A stretch of DNA of 64,000 nucleotides, taken from positions 62,001-126,000 of the forward strand of contig NZ_OLKL01000018.1 of the NCBI RefSeq assembly GCF_900291015.1, written 5' to 3'. Numbering within the stretch: position 1 is the stretch's first letter; the number at the start of each line of letters is the position of its first letter. Source of the DNA: Pseudomonas persica (GTDB lineage Bacteria; Pseudomonadota; Gammaproteobacteria; Pseudomonadales; Pseudomonadaceae). Below are positions 9,591-20,214 of this stretch, piece after piece. Both the position numbers and the translations under genes were made by a program. Under the pieces are notes generated by a model. It was not told where the DNA came from, made no database searches, and saw nothing but the letters and a program-made list of their open reading frames with translations.

Positions 9591-10285
9591 TCCTCGCGCA
9601 GGGTCTGGATCATGTAGTTGACGTCAACGTCGCTGCTGAGCTTGTAATGCTTGGTCAGCGGGTTGTAGGTCAGGCCGATGATGTCCTTCACCTGCAGGCC
9701 GGCAACGCGGCTCCAGGCGCCCAGCTCGGACGGGCGGATGAACTTCTTGAAGTCGTGGGTGCCGCGCGGCAGCATCTTCAGGATGTACTCGGCGCCGACG
9801 ATGGCCAGCAGGTAGGCCTTGGGGTTGCGGTTGATGGTGGAGAAGAACACCTGGCCACCAGGCTTGACCATGCGGTAGCAGGCGCGGATGACCGAAGACG
9901 GGTCGGGCACGTGTTCGAGCATTTCCAGGCAGGTGACCACGTCGAACTGTTCGGGCATTTCCTCGGCCAGGGCTTCGGCGGTGATCTGCCGGTATTCCAC
10001 CTGTACGCCCGACTCCAGCTGGTGCAGCTGGGCCACGGCCAGCGGCGCCTCGCCCATGTCGATGCCGGTGACCGTGGCGCCGCGCAGGGCCATGGCCTCG
10101 CTGAGGATGCCGCCGCCGCAACCCACGTCCAGCACTTTCTTGCCGGCCAGGCTGGCGCGCTCGTCGATCCAGTTGACGCGCAGCGGGTTGATTTCGTGCA
10201 GCGGCTTGAACTCGCTTTCGCGGTCCCACCAGCGGTGGGCCAGCGCTTCGAACTTGGCGATTTCGGCGCGGTCGACGTTGCTCAT
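9587..10285 (-). CDS. ubiG: Ubiquinone biosynthesis O-methyltransferase
   Basis: A 232-residue SAM-dependent methyltransferase of ubiquinone synthesis, carrying out both O-methylations (demethylubiquinol and the polyprenyl-dihydroxybenzene step). The SAM-binding motif [12 protein letters not shown] is clear, and the N-terminal [19 protein letters not shown] and the [11 protein letters not shown] segment are hallmarks of UbiG. Length is as expected. It is transcribed away from mtnA; the 110-base spacer must hold divergent promoters. It overlaps mupP by 4 bases. Confidence 0.95.
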   Translation of the reverse strand: MSNVDRAEIAKFEALAHRWWDRESEFKPLHEINPLRVNWIDERASLAGKKVLDVGCGGGILSEAMALRGATVTGIDMGEAPLAVAQLHQLESGVQVEYRQITAEALAEEMPEQFDVVTCLEMLEHVPDPSSVIRACYRMVKPGGQVFFSTINRNPKAYLLAIVGAEYILKMLPRGTHDFKKFIRPSELGAWSRVAGLQVKDIIGLTYNPLTKHYKLSSDVDVNYMIQTLREE

Positions 10286-10395
10286 TGAACAGTCCTCTGA
10301 AACTTCGCAAAATTGCGCCGGAGTATACCCGAGCGCTCGGCCACGAGGGTCGCTATAATCGCCGGCTTTTGATATCCGAACGACGGGGAGAGGCG

Positions 10396-11472
10396 ATGCG
10401 CGAGCGACTTTTGGCGGCGGAGAAGGTGACCGGGATCCGCTGGCAGGGCGGCGTCTTGCACCTGCTCGACCAGCGCCTTCTGCCGTCAGAAGAACGCTGG
10501 CTGGCCTGCGACAATGTCGCGCAGGTGGCGGCGGCGATCCGCGACATGGCCGTGCGCGGCGCCTCGGCCATCGGCATTGCCGCGGCCTATGGTCTGGTGC
10601 TGGCCCTGGAAGAGCGGCTGGCCGAGGGTGGCGACTGGGAAATGGACCTGGAAGACGACTTCCTCACCTTGGCCGAAGCGCGCCCTACCGCCGCCAACCT
10701 GTTCTGGGCGCTGAACCGCATGCGCGAGCGCCTGCAGCGCCTGCGTCCGGATGAGGGCGTGCTGGCGGCGCTGGAGGCCGAGGCGGTGGCCATCCACGAA
10801 AGCGACCGCGAAGCCAACCTGACCATGGCCCAGCACGGTATCGAGCTGATCCGCCGCCACCAGGGCAACGCCCAGACCCTGCTCACCTACGGCAATGCCG
10901 GCGCCCTGGCCTGTGGTGGCTTCGGCACCGCGCTGGGGGTGATCCGCGCCGGCTACCTGGAGGGCATGGTCGAGCGGGTGTATGCCGGCGAGACCCGCCC
11001 CTGGCTGCATGGCTCGCGCCTGACCGCCTGGGAACTGGCCAACGAAGGCATCCCGGTGACCCTGTGCGCCGACTCGGCGCTGGCTCACCTGATGAAGAGC
11101 AAGGGCATCACCTGGGTGGTGGTGGGCGCGGACTGCATCGCCGCCAACGGCGACGTTGCCGGCAAGATCGGCACCTACCAGCTGGCGGTCAGCGCCATGC
11201 ATCACGGTGTGCGTTTCATGGTGGTGGCGCCGAGCACCAGCATCGACCTGAACCTGGCCACGGGTGAGGACATCCTGCTGGAGGAGCGCGCTGCCGACGA
11301 GTTGCTGGACATTGGCGGCACCCGCGTGGCGCCGGATGTCGAGGTATTCAACCCGGTATTCGATGTGACCCCGGCCGACCTGATTGACGTGATCGTGACC
11401 GAGCGCGGCATCGTCGAACGCCCGGACACTGCCAAGCTGGCGCAACTGATGTGCCGTAAGCGCCTGCACTGA
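10396..11472 (+). CDS. mtnA: Methylthioribose-1-phosphate isomerase
   Basis: A 358-residue enzyme of the eIF2B-alpha-like family that converts 5-methylthioribose 1-phosphate to methylthioribulose 1-phosphate in methionine salvage. Family motifs are [23 protein letters not shown] (with Tyr in place of the more common Cys-containing TxCN run of some members), [16 protein letters not shown] and [19 protein letters not shown], with the catalytic Asp in the last. The reading frame stays open upstream to 10285, but the ATG at 10396 follows GGGGAGAGG and gives the family length. gyrA lies downstream after a 340-base gap. Confidence 0.94.
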   Translation: MRERLLAAEKVTGIRWQGGVLHLLDQRLLPSEERWLACDNVAQVAAAIRDMAVRGASAIGIAAAYGLVLALEERLAEGGDWEMDLEDDFLTLAEARPTAANLFWALNRMRERLQRLRPDEGVLAALEAEAVAIHESDREANLTMAQHGIELIRRHQGNAQTLLTYGNAGALACGGFGTALGVIRAGYLEGMVERVYAGETRPWLHGSRLTAWELANEGIPVTLCADSALAHLMKSKGITWVVVGADCIAANGDVAGKIGTYQLAVSAMHHGVRFMVVAPSTSIDLNLATGEDILLEERAADELLDIGGTRVAPDVEVFNPVFDVTPADLIDVIVTERGIVERPDTAKLAQLMCRKRLH

Positions 11473-11812
11473 TATTTGCAGCGCCAGTGCCGCAGGGATA
11501 ACCCAAGGCCTGAGGGCGGTGATGTAGCTGTGGGAGCGGGTTTACCCGCGAAGAGGCCGGCACTGGCAGCGAAAATCCCAGGATTCAAACCCGCGTGAGG
11601 CCACCTGCCACATCTCCCCACCGCCCCCGCCTTTGTGATAACATCCGGCAGTTTCCAAGACCGCCCACCACAGCGGCCTTCATTGCGCAGATCCATGGCA
11701 CAACTCATTGATTTGTCGTAAGTCGTCGCACCCTTATGCGCTGCGGCGGCGAGCTTCGTTCGGCCCTTGATGGAGCTGCGAAGTTTCACCAGAAAAAGGA
11801 ATCAGGCTTCTC
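11473..11812 (+). other. mtnA-gyrA intergenic region
   Basis: 340 bases without a gene. It holds one unpaired REP-type element (11529-11558) and must carry the gyrA promoter, but I could not assign -35 and -10 boxes with confidence. A purine-rich AGAAAAAGGA (11791-11800) is the gyrA ribosome binding site. Confidence 0.6.
11529..11558. repeat. Single REP-type element
   Basis: One unpaired copy of the CTGTGGGAGCGGGTTTACCC element with its internal palindrome GCGGGTTTACCCGC, upstream of gyrA. No inverted partner is nearby. Confidence 0.75.
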
Positions 11813-14575
11813 ATGGGCGAACTGGCCAAAGAAATCCTCCCGGTCAATATCGAAGACGAACTGAGACAGTCTTACCTCGACTACGCGATGAGCGTGATTG
11901 TCGGGCGAGCGCTGCCCGATGCGCGTGACGGCTTGAAGCCCGTGCATCGTCGCGTTCTCTATGCGATGAGCGAGCTGGGCAACGACTGGAACAAACCGTA
12001 CAAGAAATCCGCCCGTGTGGTCGGTGACGTGATCGGTAAGTACCACCCGCACGGCGACACCGCGGTCTACGACACCATCGTGCGTATGGCCCAGCCGTTC
12101 TCGCTGCGCTACCTGCTGGTCGACGGCCAGGGCAACTTCGGTTCGGTGGACGGCGACAACGCCGCGGCCATGCGATACACCGAAGTGCGCATGGCCAAGC
12201 TGGCCCACGAGCTGCTGGCCGACCTGCACAAAGAGACCGTCGACTGGGTGCCCAACTACGACGGCACCGAGCAGATCCCGGCTGTCATGCCGACCCGTAT
12301 TCCCAACCTGCTGGTCAACGGCTCCAGCGGTATCGCCGTGGGCATGGCAACCAACATCCCGCCGCACAACCTCGGCGAGGTCATCGATGGCTGCCTGGCA
12401 CTCATCGACAACCCCGAAGTCACCATCGATGAGCTGATGCAGCACATCCCCGGCCCGGACTTCCCGACTGCCGGCCTGATCAACGGCCGCCAGGGCATCA
12501 TCGAGGCCTATCGCACCGGCCGTGGTCGCATCTACATGCGCGCCCGCTCCGAAATCGAAGATATCGACAAGGTCGGCGGCCGCCAGCAGATCGTGGTTAC
12601 CGAGCTGCCGTACCAGCTGAACAAGGCCCGCCTGATCGAGAAGATCGCCGAGCTGGTCAAAGAGAAGAAGATCGAAGGCATCACCGAGCTGCGCGACGAG
12701 TCCGACAAGGACGGCATGCGCATCGTCATCGAGCTGCGTCGCGGCGAGGTGCCGGAGGTGGTGCTCAACAACCTCTACCAGCAAACCCAGCTGCAGAGCG
12801 TGTTCGGCATCAACGTGGTAGCCCTGGTCGACGGCCGTCCACGCCTGCTCAACCTCAAGGATCTGCTCGAGGCGTTCGTCCGTCACCGCCGTGAAGTGGT
12901 GACCCGTCGTACCGTGTTCGAGCTGCGCAAGGCCCGTGAGCGCGGCCACATCCTCGAAGGCCAGGCGGTCGCGCTGTCCAACATCGACCCGGTCATCGCC
13001 CTGATCAAGGCCTCGCCGACCCCGTCCGAAGCCAAGGAGGCGCTGATCTCCACTGCCTGGGAATCCAGTGCCGTGCAGGTCATGGTCGAGCGCGCCGGCG
13101 CCGACTCCTGCCGCCCCGAGGACCTGCCGGAGCAGTACGGCCTGCGTGAAGGCAAGTACTACCTGTCGCCGGAACAGGCCCAGGCCATTCTCGACCTGCG
13201 CCTGCACCGCCTGACCGGCCTGGAGCACGAGAAGCTGCTGGCCGAGTACCAGGAAATCCTCGAGCAGATCGGTGAGCTGATCCGTATCCTCAGCAGCGCC
13301 GAGCGCCTGATGGAGGTGATCCGCGAAGAGCTGGAAGCCATCCGCGCCGAATATGGCGATGCCCGCCGCACCGAAATCCTCGATGCGCGTCACGACCTCA
13401 ACTACGGCGACATGATCCCGGAAGAAGAGCGCGTGGTGACCATTTCCCACGGCGGCTACGCCAAGACCCAGCCGTTGTCCGCCTACCAGGCCCAGCGCCG
13501 TGGCGGCAAGGGCAAGTCGGCCACCGGGGTGAAGGACGAGGACTACGTCGAGCACCTGCTGGTTGCCAACAGCCACGCCACCCTGCTGCTGTTCTCCAGC
13601 AAGGGCAAGGTGTACTGGCTGAAGACCTACGACATCCCTGAAGCGTCCCGTGCCGCCCGCGGCCGCCCACTGGTCAACCTGCTGCCGCTGGAGGAGGGTG
13701 AGCGCATCACCGCCATGCTGCAGATCGACCTCGAGGCCCTGCAGCAGAATGCTGGCGCCGACGAAGAGCTGGAGGATACGGAAGACACCGTGCTCGAAGG
13801 CGAAGTGGTCGAGGCCGAGGAAGTCGATGAGGAAGACGGCGACACCCCTGAGTGGGTGGCCGAGCCGACCGGCGCCTACATCTTCATGGCCACCGCTTCG
13901 GGTACCGTGAAGAAGACCCCGCTGGTGCAGTTCGCCCGTCCGCGCTCCAACGGCCTGATCGCCCTGAAGCTGAAGGAAGGCGACACCCTGATCGCCGCGG
14001 CCATCACCGACGGTGCCAAGGAAGTCATGATGTTCTCCGACGCCGGCAAGGTGATCCGCTTCGCTGAAAGCGTGGTGCGCGAGATGGGCCGTAACGCCCG
14101 TGGCGTGCGCGGCATGAAGCTGGGCAAGGGCCAGCAGATCATCTCCATGCTGATCCCGGAATCCGGTGCGCAGATCCTCACCGCCTCCGAGCGTGGCTTC
14201 GGCAAACGCACCCCGCTGTCCAAGTTCCCGCGTCGCGGCCGTGGTGGCCAAGGCGTGATAGCCATGGGCACCAAGGGGCGCAACGGCCTGCTGATCGGCG
14301 CCATCCAGGTGCAGGAAGGCGAAGAGATCATGCTGATCTCCGACCAGGGCACGCTGGTGCGGACCCGCGTTGGCGAAGTGTCCAGCCTGGGCCGTAACAC
14401 CCAGGGCGTGACCTTGATCAAGCTGGCTACCGACGAGACACTGGTGGGCCTGGAGCGTATCCAGGAGCCGTCCGAGGAAGAGCCCGATGATGTGATCGGG
14501 GCCGACGAGGAGGGCGTCGAGGCTGACGCACCGGATGCTGAAGCTGCTGGCGCCGAAGAGGTCCCGCAGGAGTAA
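11813..14575 (+). CDS. gyrA: DNA gyrase subunit A
   Basis: A 920-residue GyrA. The breakage-reunion domain has the catalytic tyrosine Tyr122 in AAMRYTE. The quinolone-resistance-determining region reads [13 protein letters not shown] with Thr83 and Asp87, the wild-type pseudomonad state. The C-terminal beta-pinwheel carries the GyrA box QRRGGKGK. A strongly acidic insert of about 35 residues (near 645-680) lies in the pinwheel and an acidic tail ends the protein; similar acidic insertions are usual in Pseudomonas GyrA and make it longer than the E. coli protein. A hairpin terminator follows the stop. Confidence 0.98.
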   Translation: MGELAKEILPVNIEDELRQSYLDYAMSVIVGRALPDARDGLKPVHRRVLYAMSELGNDWNKPYKKSARVVGDVIGKYHPHGDTAVYDTIVRMAQPFSLRYLLVDGQGNFGSVDGDNAAAMRYTEVRMAKLAHELLADLHKETVDWVPNYDGTEQIPAVMPTRIPNLLVNGSSGIAVGMATNIPPHNLGEVIDGCLALIDNPEVTIDELMQHIPGPDFPTAGLINGRQGIIEAYRTGRGRIYMRARSEIEDIDKVGGRQQIVVTELPYQLNKARLIEKIAELVKEKKIEGITELRDESDKDGMRIVIELRRGEVPEVVLNNLYQQTQLQSVFGINVVALVDGRPRLLNLKDLLEAFVRHRREVVTRRTVFELRKARERGHILEGQAVALSNIDPVIALIKASPTPSEAKEALISTAWESSAVQVMVERAGADSCRPEDLPEQYGLREGKYYLSPEQAQAILDLRLHRLTGLEHEKLLAEYQEILEQIGELIRILSSAERLMEVIREELEAIRAEYGDARRTEILDARHDLNYGDMIPEEERVVTISHGGYAKTQPLSAYQAQRRGGKGKSATGVKDEDYVEHLLVANSHATLLLFSSKGKVYWLKTYDIPEASRAARGRPLVNLLPLEEGERITAMLQIDLEALQQNAGADEELEDTEDTVLEGEVVEAEEVDEEDGDTPEWVAEPTGAYIFMATASGTVKKTPLVQFARPRSNGLIALKLKEGDTLIAAAITDGAKEVMMFSDAGKVIRFAESVVREMGRNARGVRGMKLGKGQQIISMLIPESGAQILTASERGFGKRTPLSKFPRRGRGGQGVIAMGTKGRNGLLIGAIQVQEGEEIMLISDQGTLVRTRVGEVSSLGRNTQGVTLIKLATDETLVGLERIQEPSEEEPDDVIGADEEGVEADAPDAEAAGAEEVPQE

Positions 14576-14591
14576 GCAAGCGTAAAACCCG

Positions 14592-14618
14592 AACGGGGCG
14601 ACCAAGGTCGCCCCGTTT
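14592..14618 (+). terminator. Rho-independent terminator after gyrA
   Basis: A perfect 12-base stem (14592-14603 and 14606-14617) with a 2-base turn, rich in GC and ending in TTT. It starts 16 bases after the gyrA stop. Confidence 0.8.
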
Positions 14619-14660
14619 GACTGATTACAGTTGGCAACGTCCTCAAGGGCGGTGCAATAC

Positions 14661-14749
14661 CCTGTGGGAGCGGGTTTACCCGCGAAGAAGACACCGCGGT
14701 GCATGGCAAGGGCTTCGCCCTTGTTCGCGGGTAAACCCGCTCCCACAGG
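14661..14749. repeat. REP-type inverted repeat with central hairpin
   Basis: Two perfect 26-base arms (14661-14686 and 14724-14749) of the GGGTAAACCCGCTCCCACAG class surround a second small hairpin (AAGGGCTTCGCCCTT, 14708-14722). It lies between the gyrA terminator and serC. Confidence 0.92.
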
Positions 14750-14799
14750 GTACCCGGCAGCATTGAAGAATTGTTCTATTTGGCAGAGCGAGAGTGGAT

Positions 14800-15885
14800 G
14801 TGAGCAAACGAGCCTTTAACTTCTGCGCAGGCCCTGCCGCGCTTCCTGACGCTGTTCTGCAGCGCGCCCAGGCCGAGATGCTGGATTGGCGTGGCAAGGG
14901 CTTGTCGGTGATGGAAATGAGCCATCGCAGCGACGATTACGTGGCCATCGCCGAGAAGGCCGAGCAGGACCTGCGTGACCTGCTGTCCGTCCCCTCCAAC
15001 TACAAGGTGCTGTTCCTGCAGGGCGGTGCCAGCCAGCAGTTCGCCGAAATCCCGCTGAACCTGCTGCCGGAAAACGGCACCGCCGACTACATCGAGACCG
15101 GCATCTGGTCGAAAAAGGCCATCGAGGAAGCGCGCCGTTTCGGCAACGTCAACGTCGCCGCCAGCGCCAAGCCCTACGACTACCTGGCCATCCCGGGTCA
15201 GAACGAGTGGAAGCTGACCGAGAAGGCCGCCTACGTGCACTACGCGTCCAACGAGACCATCGGTGGCCTGCAGTTCGACTGGGTGCCGGAAACCGGTGAC
15301 GTGCCGCTGGTGGTCGACATGTCGTCCGACATCCTCTCGCGCCCGATCGACGTGTCGCAGTACGGCCTGATCTACGCCGGCGCGCAGAAGAATATCGGCC
15401 CAAGCGGCCTGGTGGTGGTGATCGTGCGCGAAGACCTGCTCGGCCACGCCCGCAGCAGCTGCCCGACCATGCTCGACTACAAGGTCTCGGCCGACAACGG
15501 CTCGATGTACAACACCCCGGCCACCTACTCCTGGTACCTCTCGGGCCTGGTGTTCGAGTGGCTGAAAGAGCAGGGTGGCGTCGAGGCCATGGAGCAGCGC
15601 AACCGTGCCAAGAAAGACCGCCTGTACGGCTTCATCGACAACAGCGAGTTCTACACCAACCCGATCAGCCACAACGCCCGTTCGTGGATGAACGTGCCGT
15701 TCCGCCTGGCTGACGAGCGCCTGGACAAGGCCTTCCTCGCCGGCGCCGATGCCCGTGGCCTGCTCAACCTCAAGGGCCACCGTTCGGTAGGCGGCATGCG
15801 CGCCTCCATCTACAACGCCCTGGGCCTTGACGCAGTCGAAGCCCTGGTGGCCTACATGGCCGAATTCGAGAAGGAGCACGGCTGA
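14800..15885 (+). CDS. serC: Phosphoserine aminotransferase
   Basis: A 361-residue PLP enzyme making 3-phosphoserine from 3-phosphohydroxypyruvate for serine, and also acting in pyridoxine synthesis. It begins with the family signature FNFCAGPAALP. The PLP lysine lies in IYAGAQKNIGPSG (about residue 197). The start is taken as the GTG at 14800 (MSKRAF...), which gives the usual Pseudomonas length; an in-frame GTG two codons earlier at 14794 is possible. The stop shares one base with the pheA start, so the two are translationally coupled. Confidence 0.95.
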   Translation: MSKRAFNFCAGPAALPDAVLQRAQAEMLDWRGKGLSVMEMSHRSDDYVAIAEKAEQDLRDLLSVPSNYKVLFLQGGASQQFAEIPLNLLPENGTADYIETGIWSKKAIEEARRFGNVNVAASAKPYDYLAIPGQNEWKLTEKAAYVHYASNETIGGLQFDWVPETGDVPLVVDMSSDILSRPIDVSQYGLIYAGAQKNIGPSGLVVVIVREDLLGHARSSCPTMLDYKVSADNGSMYNTPATYSWYLSGLVFEWLKEQGGVEAMEQRNRAKKDRLYGFIDNSEFYTNPISHNARSWMNVPFRLADERLDKAFLAGADARGLLNLKGHRSVGGMRASIYNALGLDAVEALVAYMAEFEKEHG

Positions 15886-16979
15886 TGTCCGAGCAGGAAC
15901 TGAAGGCGCTGCGCGTTCGCATCGACAGCCTCGACGAGAAGATCCTCGAGCTGATCAGCGAGCGCGCCCGTTGCGCCCAGGAAGTGGCCAAGGTCAAGAC
16001 CGCCTCGCTGGCCGAGGGCGAAAAACCGGTGTTCTACCGCCCCGAGCGTGAGGCTGCCGTGCTCAAGCGCGTGATGGAGCGCAACAAGGGTCCGCTGGAC
16101 AACGAAGAGATGGCGCGGCTGTTCCGCGAAATCATGTCGTCGTGCCTGGCCCTGGAAGAGCCGCTGAAAATCGCCTACCTCGGCCCTGAAGGCACCTTCA
16201 CCCAGGCTGCGGCCATGAAGCATTTCGGCCACGCGGTGATCAGCCGGCCGATGGCGGCCATCGACGAGGTGTTCCGCGAAGTGGCGGCCGGTGCCGTCAA
16301 CTTCGGCGTGGTGCCGGTGGAAAACTCCACCGAAGGCGCTGTCAGCCACACCCTGGACAGCTTCCTCGAGCACGACATGGTGATTTGCGGCGAGGTCGAG
16401 CTGCGCATCCACCACCACCTGCTGGTGGGCGAGAACACCAAGACCGACAGCATCACCCGCATCTACTCCCACGCCCAGTCGCTGGCCCAGTGCCGCAAGT
16501 GGCTGGACGCGCACTACCCGAACGTGGAGCGCGTGGCTGTGTCGAGCAACGCCGAGGCGGCCAAGCGGGTCAAGGGCGAGTGGAACTCGGCGGCGATCGC
16601 CGGCGATATGGCGGCCAATCTGTATGGTTTGACCCGCCTTGCCGAGAAGATCGAAGACCGCCCGGACAACTCCACGCGCTTCCTGATGATCGGCAGCCAG
16701 GAAGTGCCGCCGACCGGCGACGACAAGACCTCGATCATCGTTTCGATGAGCAACAAGCCGGGTGCCTTGCACGAGCTGCTGGTACCGTTCCATCAGAACG
16801 GCATCGACCTGACCCGCATCGAGACCCGCCCGTCGCGCAGCGGCAAGTGGACCTACGTGTTCTTCATCGACTTCGTCGGCCACCACCGCGACCCGCTGAT
16901 CAAGGCGGTGCTCGAGCAGATCAGTCAGGAGGCCGTGGCGCTGAAGGTGCTGGGGTCGTATCCGAAGGCGGTGCTTTGA
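15885..16979 (+). CDS. pheA: Bifunctional chorismate mutase / prephenate dehydratase
   Basis: A 364-residue P-protein of phenylalanine synthesis. The N-terminal AroQ-type chorismate mutase helix bundle (about 1-90) has LRVRIDSLDEKILELISERA. The prephenate dehydratase domain (about 95-270) has GPEGTFTQAA, VPVENSTEGAV and TRFLMIG. The ACT regulatory domain (about 280-360) has GALHELL and IETRPSRSGKWTYVFFID, the phenylalanine-binding region. It overlaps serC by one base. Unlike the P. aeruginosa order, no hisC follows before tyrA. Confidence 0.96.
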   Translation: MSEQELKALRVRIDSLDEKILELISERARCAQEVAKVKTASLAEGEKPVFYRPEREAAVLKRVMERNKGPLDNEEMARLFREIMSSCLALEEPLKIAYLGPEGTFTQAAAMKHFGHAVISRPMAAIDEVFREVAAGAVNFGVVPVENSTEGAVSHTLDSFLEHDMVICGEVELRIHHHLLVGENTKTDSITRIYSHAQSLAQCRKWLDAHYPNVERVAVSSNAEAAKRVKGEWNSAAIAGDMAANLYGLTRLAEKIEDRPDNSTRFLMIGSQEVPPTGDDKTSIIVSMSNKPGALHELLVPFHQNGIDLTRIETRPSRSGKWTYVFFIDFVGHHRDPLIKAVLEQISQEAVALKVLGSYPKAVL

Positions 16980-17006
16980 TCGAAGATTGCCGGGGCCGCT
17001 TCGCGG

Positions 17007-17093
17007 CCCATCGCCGGTAAGCCAGCTCCCACAGGTACAGCGCAAGCCATGAGATTTGTACGGTCACTGTGGGGCTGGCTTGCCGGCGATGGG
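17007..17093. repeat. REP-type inverted repeat
   Basis: Near-perfect inverted arms (17007-17035 and 17067-17093) of the CCATCGCCGG-AAGCCAGCTC type lie between pheA and tyrA/aroA. Confidence 0.85.
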
Positions 17094-17154
17094 CTGTAAC
17101 GCAGCCCCAATGGCCTTAACAGGCTGTCTGGATTTCTGAACAGGGTTCGCACCA

Positions 17155-19407
17155 GTGGTAAAAGCAGTAACAACCAAACCCGCGCCAATCATCAACCGCC
17201 TGGTCGTGGTCGGCCTCGGCCTGATCGGTGGCTCGTTCGCCAAGGGCCTGCGTGAAAGCGGCCTGTGCCGCGAAGTGGTCGGTGTCGACCTGGACGCCCC
17301 CTCGCGCAAGCAGGCCGTGGCCCTGGGCGTGGTCGATCGCTGCGAGGAAGACCTTGCCGCTGCCTGTGTCGGTGCTGATGTCATCCAGTTGGCCGTGCCG
17401 ATCCTGGCCATGGAAAAACTCTTGGCCCGCCTGGCCAGGCTTGACCTTGGCGATGCCATCATCACCGACGTCGGTAGCGCCAAGGGCAACGTGGTCCGTG
17501 AAGCGCGGGCTGTTTTTGTAAACGAGAGCGCCGAGCGCCTGCCACGTTTCGTCCCCGGCCACCCCATCGCCGGCTCCGAGCAGAGCGGGGTAGAGGCCTC
17601 CAATGCCGCCCTGTTCCGCCGGCACAAGGTCATTCTGACGCCGCTGGCCGAAACCGACCCTGCCGCCCTGGCCCTGGTCGACCGCCTGTGGCGCGCGCTG
17701 GACGCCGATGTTGAGCATATGTCGGTCGAGCGCCACGACGAAGTGCTGGCGGCCACCAGCCACCTGCCGCACCTGCTGGCCTTCGGCCTGGTCGATTCAC
17801 TGGCCAAGCGCAATGAAAACCTCGAGATCTTCCGGTACGCTGCGGGAGGCTTCCGCGATTTCACGAGAATCGCCGGCAGCGACCCGACCATGTGGCACGA
17901 CATCTTTCTCGCCAACCGCGACGCTGTCCTGCGCACGCTTGATACATATCGCAGTGATCTCGACGCCTTGCGCGACGCGATCGCTGAAGGGGACGGGCAC
18001 CAGTTGCTGGGTGTATTCACCCGCGCACGCGTTGCCCGCGAGCATTTCAGTAAAATCCTGGCCCGCCGGGCCTATGTGGACGCTATGAACGCCAACGATC
18101 TGATTTTCCTGGCCCAACCGGGTGGCCGCCTGTCCGGGCGAATCCGCGTACCGGGCGACAAGTCGATTTCCCACCGCTCGATCATGCTCGGCTCGCTGGC
18201 CGAAGGCACTACCGAGGTCGAAGGCTTCCTCGAGGGTGAGGACGCGCTGGCGACCCTGCAGGCATTCCGTGACATGGGTGTGGTCATCGAAGGCCCCAAC
18301 CATGGTCGCGTGACCATTCACGGCGTTGGCCTGCACGGCCTCAAGCCGCCACCCGGGCCGCTGTACGTGGGTAACTCGGGTACCTCGATGCGTCTGCTGT
18401 CGGGCCTGCTGGCCGGCCAGCCGTTCGACGTGACCATGACCGGCGACGCTTCGCTGTCCAAGCGCCCGATGAACCGTGTGGCCAACCCGCTGCGCGAAAT
18501 GGGTGCCGTGGTCGAGACCGGCCCGGACGGCCGCCCGCCGCTGACCATCCGCGGTGGCCACAAGCTCAAGGCGCTGACCTATACGCTGCCGATGGCCAGT
18601 GCCCAGGTCAAATCCTGCCTGCTGCTGGCCGGCCTGTACGCCGAAGGCAAGACCACTGTCACCGAGCCTGCGCCAACCCGTGACCACACCGAGCGCATGC
18701 TGCGCGGTTTTGGCTACAGCGTCGAGAGCAACGGGCCGGTAGCCTCGCTGCAGTCCGGTGGCAAGCTCACTGCTACCCGTATCGAAGTGCCGGCCGACAT
18801 TTCCTCGGCAGCGTTCTTCCTGGTGGCGGCATCCATCGCCGAGGGCTCGGAGCTGGTGCTGGAACACGTTGGCATCAACCCGACCCGCACCGGCGTGATC
18901 GACATCCTGCGCCTGATGGGCGGCGACATCACCCTGGAAAACCAGCGTGAAGTCGGCGGCGAGCCAGTGGCCGACCTGCGTGTGCGCGGTGCCAGACTGA
19001 AGGGTATCGACATCCCTGAAGAGCTGGTGCCACTGGCCATCGACGAATTCCCGGTACTGTTCGTTGCCGCTGCCTGTGCCGAAGGGCGTACCGTGCTGCG
19101 TGGTGCCGAAGAGCTGCGGGTGAAGGAATCCGACCGCATCCAGGTCATGGCCGACGGCCTGATTACCCTGGGTATCAAGTGCGAGCCGACCCCGGACGGC
19201 ATCATCATCGACGGCGGCCAGCTTGGCGGCGGCGAAGTGCATGGCCACGGTGACCACCGTATCGCCATGGCCTTCAGTGTTGCCTCGCTGCGCGCCAGCG
19301 CGCCGATCCGCATCCACGACTGCGCCAACGTCGCCACCTCGTTCCCCAACTTCCTGGCGCTGTGCGCCGAAGTGGGTATCCGCGTGGCGGAAGAGGGCAA
19401 GTCGTGA
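17155..19407 (+). CDS. tyrA/aroA: Fused prephenate dehydrogenase and EPSP synthase
   Basis: A 750-residue fusion of two aromatic-pathway enzymes. The TyrA part (about 1-300) has the NAD-binding motif [13 protein letters not shown] and the catalytic His region [10 protein letters not shown]. The AroA part begins near residue 311. It has GDKS (334-337), SAQVK (482-486), RDHTE (509-513) and NPTR (575-578), the four motifs used to define class II, glyphosate-tolerant EPSP synthases. The start is GTG at 17155; no strong ribosome site is visible. The stop overlaps the cmk GTG by 4 bases. This fusion is known in pseudomonads. Confidence 0.94.
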   Translation: MVKAVTTKPAPIINRLVVVGLGLIGGSFAKGLRESGLCREVVGVDLDAPSRKQAVALGVVDRCEEDLAAACVGADVIQLAVPILAMEKLLARLARLDLGDAIITDVGSAKGNVVREARAVFVNESAERLPRFVPGHPIAGSEQSGVEASNAALFRRHKVILTPLAETDPAALALVDRLWRALDADVEHMSVERHDEVLAATSHLPHLLAFGLVDSLAKRNENLEIFRYAAGGFRDFTRIAGSDPTMWHDIFLANRDAVLRTLDTYRSDLDALRDAIAEGDGHQLLGVFTRARVAREHFSKILARRAYVDAMNANDLIFLAQPGGRLSGRIRVPGDKSISHRSIMLGSLAEGTTEVEGFLEGEDALATLQAFRDMGVVIEGPNHGRVTIHGVGLHGLKPPPGPLYVGNSGTSMRLLSGLLAGQPFDVTMTGDASLSKRPMNRVANPLREMGAVVETGPDGRPPLTIRGGHKLKALTYTLPMASAQVKSCLLLAGLYAEGKTTVTEPAPTRDHTERMLRGFGYSVESNGPVASLQSGGKLTATRIEVPADISSAAFFLVAASIAEGSELVLEHVGINPTRTGVIDILRLMGGDITLENQREVGGEPVADLRVRGARLKGIDIPEELVPLAIDEFPVLFVAAACAEGRTVLRGAEELRVKESDRIQVMADGLITLGIKCEPTPDGIIIDGGQLGGGEVHGHGDHRIAMAFSVASLRASAPIRIHDCANVATSFPNFLALCAEVGIRVAEEGKS

Positions 19408-20090
19408 GTGCCCTGGCGCCGGTCATCACCATCGACGGGCCAAGCGGTTCGGGCAAGGGTACGGTCGCCGGGCTGCTGGCTCGCGAGCTGGGCTGGAAGC
19501 TGCTGGACTCTGGCGCGCTGTACCGGTTGCTGGCGTTCAACGCCAGCAACCACGGTGTCGACCTGACCAACGAAGAGCTGCTGACCAAGCTTGCCGCCCA
19601 TCTGGATGTGCAGTTCATCGCTGCCGAGCCCGGTAAGCTGCAACAAATCATCCTCGAGGGTGAGGACGTCAGCAACGTCATCCGCACCGAAACCGTCGGT
19701 GCCGGTGCGTCGATGGTGGCCTCGCTGCCGGCCGTGCGGGATGCACTGCTGGTGCGTCAGCGTGAATTCCGCGAGGCTCCGGGCCTGATCGCCGACGGTC
19801 GCGACATGGGCACCGTGGTGTTTCCGGACGCGCCGTTGAAAGTCTTTCTCACCGCCAGCGCGGAGGAGCGGGCACGTCGCCGCTACCTGCAGTTGAAGGA
19901 CAAGGGTGAAGATGTTAGTCTGTCGAGTCTGCTGGATGAGATTCGTGCGCGTGATGAGCGCGACACCCAACGTGCAGTGGCCCCGCTGAAGCCAGCGGCC
20001 GATGCCATTCAGTTGGACTCTACCGAGTTGTCCATCGAGCAGGTGTTGCAACGTATCAGGAGCGAGATCGCGCTGCGCGACCTTCTCTGA
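19404..20090 (+). CDS. cmk: Cytidylate kinase
   Basis: A 228-residue (d)CMP kinase with P-loop GPSGSGKGT and the conserved [21 protein letters not shown] and RARRRYLQL lid segments. It phosphorylates CMP and dCMP to the diphosphates. The start is GTG at 19404, overlapping the tyrA/aroA stop as GTGA. It sits upstream of rpsA as in most gammaproteobacteria. Confidence 0.96.
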   Translation: MSALAPVITIDGPSGSGKGTVAGLLARELGWKLLDSGALYRLLAFNASNHGVDLTNEELLTKLAAHLDVQFIAAEPGKLQQIILEGEDVSNVIRTETVGAGASMVASLPAVRDALLVRQREFREAPGLIADGRDMGTVVFPDAPLKVFLTASAEERARRRYLQLKDKGEDVSLSSLLDEIRARDERDTQRAVAPLKPAADAIQLDSTELSIEQVLQRIRSEIALRDLL

Positions 20091-20155
20091 TAGCCAGGAG
20101 AGCAGGCAGGTGCACCAGTCAACGTCCTGCCGGCTTTCCTTTACTTAAAACAAAC

Positions 20156-20175
20156 CCACATTGTCTGGAATGTGG
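20156..20175 (+). promoter_or_regulatory. Possible leader hairpin upstream of rpsA
   Basis: CCACATT and AATGTGG pair around a 6-base loop, 40 bases upstream of the rpsA start. S1 synthesis is autoregulated through structured leaders in gammaproteobacteria; whether this stem takes part is inference. Confidence 0.35.
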
Positions 20176-20214
20176 CGATGGGCGTCTGTTTCGCCCGAAT
20201 CTACAGGAATTAAA

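Noticed and set aside
11813..14575. Thr83 in GyrA as a quinolone-resistance mutation
   Set aside because: Thr at this position is the normal state in Pseudomonas; Asp87 is also unchanged.
11786..14746. Minus-strand open frame of 986 codons opposite gyrA
   Set aside because: Shadow frame caused by high GC and codon bias of gyrA.
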